Part shown: one piece after another, positions 10,939-18,868 of the stretch
Layout: each line of letters begins with the position of its first letter
How positions within the stretch are numbered: the first letter of the stretch is position 1
NCBI RefSeq assembly: GCF_000240165.1
Contig: NC_017586.1
Span: 1,674,001-1,738,000 of the forward strand
Length of the DNA stretch: 64,000 nt
Direction of reading: 5' to 3'
Origin: Streptantibioticus cattleyicolor NRRL 8057 = DSM 46488
Lineage (GTDB): Bacteria; Actinomycetota; Actinomycetes; Streptomycetales; Streptomycetaceae
Program-made: the position numbers and the translations under genes
Notes under the pieces: model-generated
Told to the model about the DNA's origin: nothing
The model's database searches: none
What the model saw: only the letters and a program-made list of their open reading frames with translations

Positions 10939-12108
10939 TCAGCCGCCGGAGGTGTCGAGTTCGGCGTCGGCGCCGGCCACCGCGCGGTCGTAGGGGTCGT
11001 CCAGCCAGCCGTCCGGGAGGACCACGCGCTTGGTGCCCGCGGTGCGTCCGCGCGGCCCTTCGGCGCCCTCGGGCCACGGCTGGGTCAGGTCGAGGGAGTC
11101 GAGGTGCTCGTCGAGTTCGGCCAGCGAGGAGGCCATGGCCAGCCGCTGCCGGGCCTGGGAGCCGACCGCGAACCCCTTGGTGTACCAGGCGACGTGCTTG
11201 CGGAAGTCGATGACGCCGCGGGCCTCGTCGCCCATCCACTCGGCGAGCAGCCGGGCGTGGCGGCGCATGACGGCGGCCACCTCGCGCAGCGTGGGCCGGG
11301 CGGTGGTGCCGGTGCCGTCGAAGGCGGCGACCAGGTCGGCGAAGAGCCACGGGCGGCCCAGGCAGCCGCGGCCGACCACCACGCCGTCGCAGCCGGTCTC
11401 GCGCATCATGCGCACCGCGTCCTCGGCGCACCAGATGTCGCCGTTGCCGAGCACCGGGATCTCGGTCACCGCCTCCTTCAGCCGGGCGATCGCCGACCAG
11501 TCGGCGGTGCCGCCGTAGTGCTGGGCGGCGGTGCGGCCGTGCAGCGCGATGGCGGTGACCCCCTCCTCGACGGCGATCCGGCCGGCGTCCAGGTAGGTCA
11601 GGTGGTCGTCGTCGATGCCCTTGCGCATCTTGACGGTGACCGGCAGCGGGCCTGCGCCGGTGACCGCCTCGCGCAGGATGGCGCGGAGCAGGTTGCGCTT
11701 GTACGGCAGCGCGGAGCCGCCGCCCTTGCGGGTGACCTTCGGCACCGGGCAGCCGAAGTTGAGGTCGATGTGGTCGGCGAGGTCCTCCTCGACGATCATG
11801 CGCACCGCCTTGCCGACGGTGGCCGGGTCGACGCCGTACAGCTGGATGGAGCGCGGGCGCTCACCGGCGTCGAAGCGGATGAGCTGCATGGTCTTCTCGT
11901 TGCGTTCGACCAGCGCCCGGGTGGTGATCATCTCGGAGACGAAGAGCCCCTTGCCGCCGGTGGCCGGCGCGCCCGCTCCGGCGTCCCACCCGGTGCCCTC
12001 GGCGAACTCGCGGCACAGGGTGCGGAACGGCGCGTTGGTGATCCCCGCCATCGGTGCCAGGACGACGGACGGGAACACGGTGTGCGGGCCGATCTGCAAG
12101 GGCTTCAT
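10939..12108 (-). CDS. dusB: tRNA-dihydrouridine synthase (DusB type)
   Basis: A 389-residue flavoenzyme that reduces uridine to dihydrouridine in the D-loop of tRNA using FMN and NADPH. The N-terminal TIM barrel begins with VVLAPMAGITNAPFR. DLNFGCPVPKVTRKGGGSAL contains the catalytic Cys, HGRTAAQHY and NGDI contribute to FMN and tRNA binding, and GRGCLGRPWLF closes the barrel. A C-terminal helical tRNA-binding domain follows. The start is ATG at 12108 because a GAGGAAG site lies at proper distance; an upstream in-frame ATG would add 18 unrelated residues. Its 5' side faces the XRE regulator end, and its 3' side faces the VMAP operon promoter. Confidence 0.95.
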   Translation of the reverse strand: MKPLQIGPHTVFPSVVLAPMAGITNAPFRTLCREFAEGTGWDAGAGAPATGGKGLFVSEMITTRALVERNEKTMQLIRFDAGERPRSIQLYGVDPATVGKAVRMIVEEDLADHIDLNFGCPVPKVTRKGGGSALPYKRNLLRAILREAVTGAGPLPVTVKMRKGIDDDHLTYLDAGRIAVEEGVTAIALHGRTAAQHYGGTADWSAIARLKEAVTEIPVLGNGDIWCAEDAVRMMRETGCDGVVVGRGCLGRPWLFADLVAAFDGTGTTARPTLREVAAVMRRHARLLAEWMGDEARGVIDFRKHVAWYTKGFAVGSQARQRLAMASSLAELDEHLDSLDLTQPWPEGAEGPRGRTAGTKRVVLPDGWLDDPYDRAVAGADAELDTSGG

Positions 12109-12199
12109 CTGCGGCGGGCTTCCTCGGTGGCGGACGCGGCGGTCGGGTACGGGCCCGTCCATTGTCCCGCACCCGGATGGCGGACCGACGCGGGCGCGG

Positions 12200-13126
12200 T
12201 CAGCCGACGGCGGCCAGCCGGTCGGCGGCGACGGCGGGACGTTCGGCAGGGCGTTCCACGGGACGTTCGACGGGGCGTTCCACGGACGGCGCCGAGGGCA
12301 GCTCGCTCAGCCGCTCCAGGCGGGCGCGGGTCTCCTCGTCCAGCGGGGTGTAGACCGCCATCCGGGTGCCGGTGCGGGGTCCGAGCCACATGCTGGTGTG
12401 CTCCAGGTTGAGCAGGCCGACCCGGTCGTTGAGGAACCGCTTGGGCCGGTTGGACGGCGGGGCGACCTCGTGCTGCCGCCACAGCTCGCGGAACTCCGGC
12501 GACGCCTGCTCCAGCCGCTTGACCAGGTACTTCCATACCGGCTCCGCCACGTGCTCGGCCATCGCGGCACGGAACTGGGCGGTGCAGCGGCGCCGTACCT
12601 GGTCCAGCTCGACCACGCTGCGCTGCCAGGCGGGGTCGGTGAAGACCAGCCACAGCACGTTGCGGTCCTCGGGCGGCAGCGCGTCGAGGTCGTCCACCAT
12701 CCGCCCGTAGGTGGTGTTGTGGGCGAGGATGTCGTAGCGGCTGTTGATCACGGCGGCGGGCAGCGGTTCGAGCTGCCACAGGGTCTGCCGGACGGAGTCG
12801 GAGACCGTCGGGCAGTCCTTGCGCGGCACCGGGTCGGCGACGCCGGCCAGGACGAACAGGTGGGCGCGCTCGCCCGGGTCGAGCATCAGGGTGCGGGCCA
12901 CCGCGTCGAGCACCTGGGCCGACACCTGGATGTCCCGGGCCTGTTCCAGCCAGGTGTACCAGGTGACCCCGACCGCCGACAGATGGGCGACCTCCTCGCG
13001 GCGCAGCCCCGGGGTGCGTCGGCGGCGGCCGACCGGCAGCCCCACCATGTCGGGGGTGATCCGCTCGCGGCGGCTGCGCAGGAAGTCGGCGAGTTCGCGA
13101 CGGCGTACATCTGTGCTCACGGCCAT
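12200..13126 (-). CDS. XRE-family regulator with MmyB-like ligand-binding domain
   Basis: A 308-residue DNA-binding regulator. A helix-turn-helix domain (about 8-85) contains RRTPGLRREEVAHLSAVGVTWY and LEQARDIQVSAQVLDAVARTL. The C-terminal domain (about 105-275) is the MmyB-like ligand-binding fold typical of Streptomyces (NSRYDILAHN; FTDPAWQRSVVELDQ; NLEHTSMWLG). The tail carries four VERP/AERP repeats. It is divergently transcribed from the MFS exporter gene at 13229, and the 102-bp gap holds a dyad. I infer that it controls the exporter and itself. The start is ATG at 13126; a GTG two codons further in is an alternative. Confidence 0.9.
   Translation of the reverse strand: MAVSTDVRRRELADFLRSRRERITPDMVGLPVGRRRRTPGLRREEVAHLSAVGVTWYTWLEQARDIQVSAQVLDAVARTLMLDPGERAHLFVLAGVADPVPRKDCPTVSDSVRQTLWQLEPLPAAVINSRYDILAHNTTYGRMVDDLDALPPEDRNVLWLVFTDPAWQRSVVELDQVRRRCTAQFRAAMAEHVAEPVWKYLVKRLEQASPEFRELWRQHEVAPPSNRPKRFLNDRVGLLNLEHTSMWLGPRTGTRMAVYTPLDEETRARLERLSELPSAPSVERPVERPVERPAERPAVAADRLAAVG
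12236..12283 (-). repeat. Four 12-nt repeats coding VERP/AERP
   Basis: Four in-frame 12-nt units encode VERP-VERP-VERP-AERP near the C-terminus of the XRE regulator. The units are near-identical, so copy number could vary by slippage. The segment is charged and proline-rich, probably disordered and outside the ligand-binding fold. Confidence 0.8.
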
Positions 13127-13159
13127 GGGGTCAAGGGTGCCGCACCGGCCAGCCGGTTG

Positions 13160-13180
13160 CCAGGTTCGGCCAATACCTGG
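13160..13180. promoter_or_regulatory. Dyad operator between XRE regulator and MFS exporter
   Basis: CCAGGT-N9-ACCTGG lies midway in the gap between the divergent regulator (start 13126) and exporter (start 13229). Position and symmetry suit the binding site of the XRE/MmyB-type regulator, which would then control both directions. Confidence 0.5.
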
Positions 13181-13228
13181 ATAACCACACTCTGGTACCC
13201 CCTTCGCGCAGCCTCGATCGTAGAGGCC

Positions 13229-14785
13229 ATGAGTGAACAGACCGGCATCACGACGAACGCCCCCGCCACCACCACCGCCCCCGCCTCCACCCTGGTGGGC
13301 TCCGGGCCGTCGCGCGCCGCGGTGGTACCGCGGGTACGCCGCCTGGGGCCGGCCGCGGCCGGCGCCGGACCGGAGGCTCCGCCGGGCGGGCCGGACGCGG
13401 CGCCCCATCTGCTGAGCCCGCTGGGGCTGTTGACGCTGCTGCTCGGGGCGGCGCTGCCGATGATCGACTTCTTCATCGTCAACGTGGCGCTGCCCACCAT
13501 CGACCACGACCTCAAGGCCGGTCCGGCGCTGCTGGAGATGGTGGCCGCCGGGTACGGCGTGGCCTACGCGGTGCTCCTGGTGCTCGGCGGACGGCTCGGG
13601 GACACCTTCGGCCGCCGCCGGCTCTTCCTGACCGGCACCGCGCTGTTCGCGCTCACCTCGCTCGCCTGCGGGCTGGCGCCGAACGCGTGGTCGCTGGTGG
13701 GCGCCCGGGTGGCGCAGGGCGCGGCCTCGGCGATGATGCTGCCGCAGGTGCTGGCCACCATCCAGGCCACCACCACCGGGGCCCGGCGCGGCCGGGCGCT
13801 CGGCCTGTACGGCGCCACCGGCGGCATCTCCGCGGTGGCCGGGCAGGTGCTGGGCGGCTGGCTGGTCGCCGCCGACCTGGCGGGCACCGGCTGGCGGTCG
13901 ATCTTCCTGGTGAACGTGCCGGTGGCGGTGGTCGCGATGGCGCTGAGCCTGCGGTCGGTGCCGGAGACCCGTTCCGACCGGCCGGCCCGGATCGACACCA
14001 AGGGCACCGTGCTGCTGGGGGCGACGCTGCTGGCGCTGCTGGTGCCGCTGATGGAGGGCAGGGCGGTCGGCTGGCCGGTGTGGACCTGGGTGCTGCTGGC
14101 CGCCTCGCCGTTCCTGGCGGCGGCGTTCTGGACGGTGGAGCGGCGCGGTGAGCGGGCCGGGGCCGATCCGCTGCTGCCGCCGAGCCTGCTGGCCAACCAC
14201 GGCATGCGCAGCGGGCTGCGGGTGGCGCTGCCGTTCTTCACCGGTTTCGGCGGCTTCATGTTCGTGATGGCGGTCGCCCTCCAGCAGGGGCTGCGGCTGG
14301 GCCCGGTCTCGGCCGGGCTGGCGCTGACCCCGATGGCGGCGGCGTTCTTCGCGGCCTCGCTGATCGCCCCGCGGCTGGTGACCCGGTACGGGCGGCACGT
14401 GGTCACCGTGGGCCTCGCGGTCCAGGGCGTCGGGCTGCTGGTGGTGGTCGCCACGGCGCTGGCGGGGTGGCCGGCGCTGGGCCCGCTCGACCTGCTGCCG
14501 GGGATGGCGGTGCTCGGCTTCGGTCAGGGCTTCGCGATGAGCACCCTGTTCCGCATCGTGCTCTCCGAGGTGCCCGCCGACCGGGCCGGCGTGGGCAGCG
14601 GGGTCATGGTGACCACCCAGCAGTCCTCGCTGGCGCTCGGGGTGGCCACGCTCGGCACCCTCTTCCTCTCCCTGGCCGGTTCGGTCGGGATGCGGGACGC
14701 GCTGGTCACGGCGATCCTCATCCAGGTGGCGGGCTGTGTGGCGGCGGTGGCGCTGAGCGTGCGGCTGCCGCGGTCGGTGCGCTGA
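13229..14785 (+). CDS. MFS exporter, DHA2 (14-TM) family
   Basis: A 518-residue drug:proton antiporter-like transporter in the membrane. A cytosolic Ala/Thr/Pro-rich N-terminus (about 65 residues) precedes the first membrane helix. The signature motif LGGRLGDTFGRRRLF follows helix 2, and motif C-like GATGGISAVAGQVLGG lies in helix 5. Fourteen hydrophobic segments can be counted roughly, as in EmrB/QacA-type pumps. The ATG at 13229 is preceded by TAGAGG. It is divergent from an MmyB-type XRE regulator, so it is probably an inducible efflux pump. The substrate cannot be told from sequence. Confidence 0.9.
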   Translation: MSEQTGITTNAPATTTAPASTLVGSGPSRAAVVPRVRRLGPAAAGAGPEAPPGGPDAAPHLLSPLGLLTLLLGAALPMIDFFIVNVALPTIDHDLKAGPALLEMVAAGYGVAYAVLLVLGGRLGDTFGRRRLFLTGTALFALTSLACGLAPNAWSLVGARVAQGAASAMMLPQVLATIQATTTGARRGRALGLYGATGGISAVAGQVLGGWLVAADLAGTGWRSIFLVNVPVAVVAMALSLRSVPETRSDRPARIDTKGTVLLGATLLALLVPLMEGRAVGWPVWTWVLLAASPFLAAAFWTVERRGERAGADPLLPPSLLANHGMRSGLRVALPFFTGFGGFMFVMAVALQQGLRLGPVSAGLALTPMAAAFFAASLIAPRLVTRYGRHVVTVGLAVQGVGLLVVVATALAGWPALGPLDLLPGMAVLGFGQGFAMSTLFRIVLSEVPADRAGVGSGVMVTTQQSSLALGVATLGTLFLSLAGSVGMRDALVTAILIQVAGCVAAVALSVRLPRSVR

Positions 14786-14804
14786 CGCCACGCACCAGGG
14801 GGCG

Positions 14805-14853
14805 GACACATGGAATGACAGATATTGAAATCTGTCATTCCATGTGTCATAGT
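14805..14853 (+). promoter_or_regulatory. 44-bp palindromic operator overlapping the aldo/keto reductase promoter
   Basis: Two perfect 19-bp arms (14805-14823 and 14830-14848) flank the 6-base loop ATTGAA; the arm core is GGAATGACAGAT. A promoter is embedded: -35 TTGAAA at 14825-14830, a 17-bp spacer, and -10 CATAGT at 14848-14853. A repressor bound here would cover the -35 and spacer. The natural candidate is the TetR protein encoded behind the reductase. It is AT-rich compared with its surroundings. It could also act as a terminator for the upstream exporter gene. Confidence 0.7.
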
Positions 14854-14920
14854 CGTTGACGTACGCGGGGTCCGCCCTGCTTGTACCGATTCCTCCGCAC
14901 CCTTCCCTTTCTGGAGCGTC

Positions 14921-15922
14921 ATGCGCACCCGCACCCTCGGCACCACCGGCCCGCGCACCTCGGCCATCGGCCTCGGCTGCATGGGGATGTCCGCCCTGTA
15001 CGGCGAGGCCGACCGCGGCGAGTCGATCGCCACCGTCCACGCCGCGCTGGACGCCGGGATCACTCTGCTGGACACCGGCGACTTCTACGGCATGGGCCAC
15101 AACGAACTGCTCGTCCGGGAGGCCCTCGCCACCCGCCCCGGCTCCCGGGAGAACGCGCTGATCAGCGTGAAGTTCGGGGCGCTGCGGGAGGCCGGGGGCG
15201 GCTGGCTGGGGTACGACGGCCGCCCCGAGGCGGTCCACAACTTCCTCGCCTACTCGCTCCAGCGGCTCGGCACCGACCACGTGGACGTCTACCGGATCGC
15301 CCGGCTCGACCCGGCGGTGCCGATCGAGGAGACCGTCGGCGCCATCGCCGAGGAGGTGGAGGCGGGCCGGGTGCGCCACATCGGGCTCTCCGAGGTGGGC
15401 GCGCAGACGCTGCGCCGGGCCGCCGCGGTGGCCCCGATCAGCGATCTGCAGATCGAGTACTCGCTGTTCTCCCGGGGCATCGAGCCGGAGATCCTGCCCA
15501 CCGCCCGGGAGCTGGGCATCGGCATCACCGCCTACGGGGTGCTCTCCCGCGGCCTGCTCAGCGGCCACTGGAGCGCCCAACGGCCGGTCGCCGCCGGGGA
15601 CTTCCGCGCCCACAGCCCCCGTTTCTCCGGGGAGAACCTCCAGCGCAACCTGTCCCTGGTGGAGGCGCTGCGGACGATCGCCGACGACAAGGGTGCTACC
15701 GTCGCCCAGATCGCCATCGCCTGGGTGCTCGCGCGTGGTGAGGACATCGTTCCGCTGGTCGGCGCGCGGCGCCGGGACCGGCTCACCGAAGCGCTGGGCG
15801 CGCTGGAGGTGACCCTGGACGAGGGCGACCTGGCCGCGATCGAGCGGGCCGTCCCGCACGACGCCGTGGCGGGCACGCGGTACGCGGCCGACCAGATGGA
15901 GCACCTCGACAGCGAGAAGTAG
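14921..15922 (+). CDS. Aldo/keto reductase
   Basis: A 333-residue NADPH-dependent oxidoreductase with a TIM-barrel fold. It begins RTLGTTGPRTSAIGLGCMGMS. The Asp and Tyr of the catalytic set are in LLDTGDFYGMGHNE, and the Lys is in LISVKFGA. At the position of the usual catalytic His the sequence reads DVYRIARLDP, so the His is absent, as in a known AKR subgroup with YRPARLDP. The start is ATG at 14921 with GGAG nine bases upstream; a longer frame would begin inside the palindrome. The tetR gene follows after 56 bp in the same direction. The substrate is unknown; reactive carbonyl detoxification is a reasonable guess. Confidence 0.9.
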   Translation: MRTRTLGTTGPRTSAIGLGCMGMSALYGEADRGESIATVHAALDAGITLLDTGDFYGMGHNELLVREALATRPGSRENALISVKFGALREAGGGWLGYDGRPEAVHNFLAYSLQRLGTDHVDVYRIARLDPAVPIEETVGAIAEEVEAGRVRHIGLSEVGAQTLRRAAAVAPISDLQIEYSLFSRGIEPEILPTARELGIGITAYGVLSRGLLSGHWSAQRPVAAGDFRAHSPRFSGENLQRNLSLVEALRTIADDKGATVAQIAIAWVLARGEDIVPLVGARRRDRLTEALGALEVTLDEGDLAAIERAVPHDAVAGTRYAADQMEHLDSEK

Positions 15923-15978
15923 CCGCGGGTGGCGCGGGGAACCGCGTCCCGCCCGCGACGGAAAGGCCGGACCCGCCC

Positions 15979-16575
15979 ATGGCGCCGCAGCCCCTGACCC
16001 CGGACCGCATCCTGGAGGCCACCGAGGAGGTGCTGCGCCGCCACGGCCCGGCGAAGGCCACCGTGGTGGACGTGGCCCGGGCGCTGGGGGTCAGCCACGG
16101 CAGCGTGTACCGCCACTTCCCCAGCAAGACGGCGCTGCGGGAGGCGGTGACCGCGCGCTGGCTCGACCAGTCGCACGCCGAACTCGCCGATGTCGCCGCG
16201 GAGTCGGGCCCGGCCCCGGAACGGCTGACCCGGTGGCTGACCGCGCTCTTCACGTTCAAGCGGCGCAAGGCCGGCTGCGACCCCGAGCTGTTCGCCACCT
16301 ACGTGGCGCTCACCGGCGAGCACAGCGAGGTCGTCGCGGCGCACATCACCACCCTCACCGGCCACCTCGCCCGGATCATCGCCGACGGGGTGGCCGCCGG
16401 TGACTTCTCGGTCGACGACCCCGCCACCGCCGCCCGCGCCGTCTGGGACGCCACCGTCCGCTTCCACGACCCCGCCCACGCCGCCGACTGGTCCTCCCCC
16501 TCCATCACCCCGGCCTTCACCGCCGTCTGCGCCCTGGCCCTCCGCGGCCTGGGCTTCGCCCCGCCCCGCGACTGA
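15979..16575 (+). CDS. TetR/AcrR-family repressor
   Basis: A 198-residue TetR-family regulator. The N-terminal helix-turn-helix (about 8-55) reads TPDRILEATEEVLRRHG and VVDVARALGVSHGSVYRHFPSK. The C-terminal all-helical ligand-binding domain is of YfiR/AcrR C-terminal type. The ATG is preceded by GGAAAGG. It lies 56 bp behind the aldo/keto reductase and is probably co-transcribed from the palindromic promoter at 14805-14853, which makes it the likely binder of that palindrome and an autoregulator. The inducer is unknown. Confidence 0.92.
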   Translation: MAPQPLTPDRILEATEEVLRRHGPAKATVVDVARALGVSHGSVYRHFPSKTALREAVTARWLDQSHAELADVAAESGPAPERLTRWLTALFTFKRRKAGCDPELFATYVALTGEHSEVVAAHITTLTGHLARIIADGVAAGDFSVDDPATAARAVWDATVRFHDPAHAADWSSPSITPAFTAVCALALRGLGFAPPRD

Positions 16576-16876
16576 CCCGGACGCGATCACGATCCCGGCC
16601 GGCCGCGGAGGAGGCGTCCCCGGCGGGTCGACCCGCCGGCCGAGCCCCGGGGCGGCGCGGGGGCGGGGGCGGCCCGCCCCGGAACGGAAGCCCCGCCGGG
16701 CGCGCCGACGCCTCCGCCCCTGGCGCGCGGAAGCCCCGTCCGGCTCGGGCCGGCCAGGCCGCGCCGACGGCCCGGCGGCGGAAACCGGCCCGGACCGGGG
16801 GCGGCCCGCCTCGAACGCCCCGGGCCACCTCCCCGCGAGCCGTTCCGGCCGGAAACACGCCGCGCCACTCCCGCGT
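16576..16876. other. GC-rich intergenic stretch with palindromes, no gene seen
   Basis: This very GC-rich, low-complexity stretch lies between the tetR stop and the next promoter region. Frames through it encode only Arg/Pro/Gly-rich runs without homology. A perfect 20-bp palindrome, CCGGCGGGTCGACCCGCCGG, at 16620-16639 may terminate the reductase-tetR transcript; it lacks a T-run. Confidence 0.5.
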
Positions 16877-16915
16877 TTGGTTGTAAGCTCTAAATAATTC
16901 TGACCTCACAACTAA
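16877..16915. promoter_or_regulatory. Candidate MarR operator upstream of MFS-marR operon
   Basis: An imperfect inverted repeat: TTGGTTGTAAGCTC (16877-16890) and GACCTCACAACTAA (16902-16915), matching at 11 of 14 positions, with an 11-bp A/T-rich spacer. It lies directly before the ribosome site of the MFS gene and is the only AT-rich patch nearby. The MarR protein encoded two genes down is the likely ligand-responsive binder. Confidence 0.55.
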
Positions 16916-16932
16916 CCGCCGGAGTGAACTTC

Positions 16933-18378
16933 GTGCCCGAACTCAGCCACAGGCGGCGGATGCTGGTGCTGGCGATCTGCTGCATGAGCCTGCTGATCGT
17001 GAGCCTGGACAACACCGTGCTCAACGTCGCGCTGCCGTCGATGCAGCGGGAGTTGCACACGTCGGTGTCGGGGCTGCAGTGGACCATCGACGCCTACACA
17101 CTGGTGCTGGCGAGCTTGCTGATGCTGTCCGGGTCGACCGCCGACCGGATCGGGCGGCGCCGTACCTTCCAGGTGGGGCTCGCCGTCTTCTCGGCGGCGT
17201 CGTTGCTGTGCAGCCTCGCGCCCAGCCTGTCGTGGCTGGTCGCGGCCCGCATGCTGCAGGCGGTCGGCGGCTCGATGCTCAACCCGGTGGCCATGTCGAT
17301 CATCACCAACACCTTCACCGTGCCCAGGGAACGCGCCCGGGCGATCGGCGTGTGGGGCGGGGTGGTCGGCATCAGCATGGCGGCCGGCCCGATCATCGGC
17401 GGCGCCCTGGTGGAGTCGACCGGCTGGCGGGCCATCTTCTGGCTCAACGTCCCCGTCGGCGTGCTCGCCCTCGTCCTCACCCGGCTCTTCGTCCCGGAGT
17501 CCCGCGCCCCCAAGCCGCGCCGGGTGGACCCGGTCGGCCAGCTGCTGATGATCGTGCTGCTGGCCGCGCTCACCTACGGCATCATCGAGACCCCGGCCCA
17601 CGGCTGGTCCTCGCCGCTGGTGCTGGGGTGCGAGGCCCTCGCCGTCCTCGCCCTGCTCGGCATCGTGTGGTACGAGCCCCGGCGCGCCGAACCCCTCATC
17701 GACCTGCGTTTCTTCCGCAGCGCCCCGTTCTCCGGCGCCACCGTGATCGCCATCTGCGGCTTCGCCGCGCTCGGCGGCTTCCTCTTCCTCAACTCCCTCT
17801 ACCTGCAAGACGTCCGCGGCCTCGACCCGCTGCACGCCGGGCTGTTCATGCTGCCGATGGCCGCCATGACGCTGGTGTGCGCGCCGCTGTCGGGACGGAT
17901 CGTCGGCGCCCGCGGACCGCGGCTGCCGCTGCTGCTGGCCGGCGCCGCCATGTGCGCCAGCGCGATACCGCTCGCCGTGGACTTCTCCGCGCACACCCCG
18001 ACCGCCTGGCTGGTCGCCGTCTACGTGGTCTTCGGCATCGGCTTCGGCCTGGTCAACGCGCCGATCACCAACACCGCCGTGTCCGGCATGCCGCGCGCCC
18101 AGGCCGGGGTGGCCGCCGCCGTCGCCTCCACCAGCCGCCAGATCGGCCAGTCGCTGGGGGTCGCGGTGATCGGCGCGGTGATGGCCTCCGCCTCGCTCGG
18201 CGCCGGCGCCCCCGGCTTCGCCGCCACCGGCCGCACCGCCTGGTGGATCGTCGCCGGGTGCGGGGCCGCCGTCCTGGCGGTCGGTACGATCACCTCCGGG
18301 CGCTGGGCCCGTACCACCGCGGAGCGGACCGCGGAACGGCTGGAGACGGCGGAGATCAAGGTGGCGGTGAGCACGTGA
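16933..18378 (+). CDS. MFS exporter, DHA2 family
   Basis: A 481-residue 14-TM efflux transporter. The first helix contains MLVLAICCMSLLIVSLDN then TVLNVALPSMQREL, the DHA2 motif. SGSTADRIGRRRTF is the loop 2-3 signature and GVVGISMAAGPIIGGALV is motif C. The start GTG at 16933 is chosen because GGAG lies eight bases upstream; a GTG nine bases earlier overlaps that site. Its stop overlaps the marR start (GTGA), so pump and regulator are translationally coupled. A candidate MarR operator lies just upstream. It is probably an inducible drug or metabolite exporter; the substrate is unknown. Confidence 0.9.
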   Translation: MPELSHRRRMLVLAICCMSLLIVSLDNTVLNVALPSMQRELHTSVSGLQWTIDAYTLVLASLLMLSGSTADRIGRRRTFQVGLAVFSAASLLCSLAPSLSWLVAARMLQAVGGSMLNPVAMSIITNTFTVPRERARAIGVWGGVVGISMAAGPIIGGALVESTGWRAIFWLNVPVGVLALVLTRLFVPESRAPKPRRVDPVGQLLMIVLLAALTYGIIETPAHGWSSPLVLGCEALAVLALLGIVWYEPRRAEPLIDLRFFRSAPFSGATVIAICGFAALGGFLFLNSLYLQDVRGLDPLHAGLFMLPMAAMTLVCAPLSGRIVGARGPRLPLLLAGAAMCASAIPLAVDFSAHTPTAWLVAVYVVFGIGFGLVNAPITNTAVSGMPRAQAGVAAAVASTSRQIGQSLGVAVIGAVMASASLGAGAPGFAATGRTAWWIVAGCGAAVLAVGTITSGRWARTTAERTAERLETAEIKVAVST

Positions 18379-18794
18379 GCGACGAGGCGGCGGACCTCGC
18401 CGGCGAGGTGTGGCGGTCCCTGCGCGAACTGGTGCTGGACCGCAACGACCGCCGCAAGCAGGCGGCCGAGTCCGCCGGGCTCACCTTCAACCGGGTCAAG
18501 GCGCTGATCCGGATCGCCGCCGAACCGCTGACCCTGCGGGCGCTCGCCGAATACCTGGTGATCGACGCCCCGTACACCACCGTGGTCGTGGACGACCTGG
18601 TCAAGCGCGGCCTCGCCGAACGGCTGGCGCACCCGCAGGACCGCCGGGCCAAGCTGGTGCACGCCACCGCCGCCGGCCGCCGGGTGGCCCGGCGGGCCGC
18701 CGCCGTCATGGACACCCCGCCCGACGCGCTGCTCGCGCTCGACCCGGAGGAGCTGGCCGTGCTCGACCGGATCCTCGGCAAGCTGCTCGCCTGA
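18375..18794 (+). CDS. MarR-family transcriptional regulator
   Basis: A 139-residue winged-helix regulator. TFNRVKALIRIAAEPLTLRALAEYLVIDAPYTTVVVDDLVKRGLAER is the helix-turn-helix, and HPQDRRAKLVHATAAGRRVARR is the wing with the conserved D-R-R. The GTG start at 18375 overlaps the exporter stop by four bases. MarR proteins usually repress the pump of their own operon and are released by the pump's substrate; the inverted repeat at 16877-16915 fits. The gene is followed by a strong bidirectional hairpin. Confidence 0.92.
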   Translation: MSDEAADLAGEVWRSLRELVLDRNDRRKQAAESAGLTFNRVKALIRIAAEPLTLRALAEYLVIDAPYTTVVVDDLVKRGLAERLAHPQDRRAKLVHATAAGRRVARRAAAVMDTPPDALLALDPEELAVLDRILGKLLA

Positions 18795-18813
18795 GGGCCA
18801 CGGCCCGGACACG

Positions 18814-18859
18814 GGAAAGGGGCGCCCCGGACGAAGATCCGTCCGGGGCGCCCCTTTCC
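18814..18859. terminator. Bidirectional hairpin terminator between marR and glyS
   Basis: Two perfect 20-bp arms (18814-18833, 18840-18859) with a 6-base loop AAGATC lie between convergent marR and glyS. The arms begin with GGAAAGGGGCG and end CCCCTTTCC, so a short T-run sits at the base on either strand. It should stop transcription from both sides. Confidence 0.9.
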
Positions 18860-18868
18860 GTACCGGGC

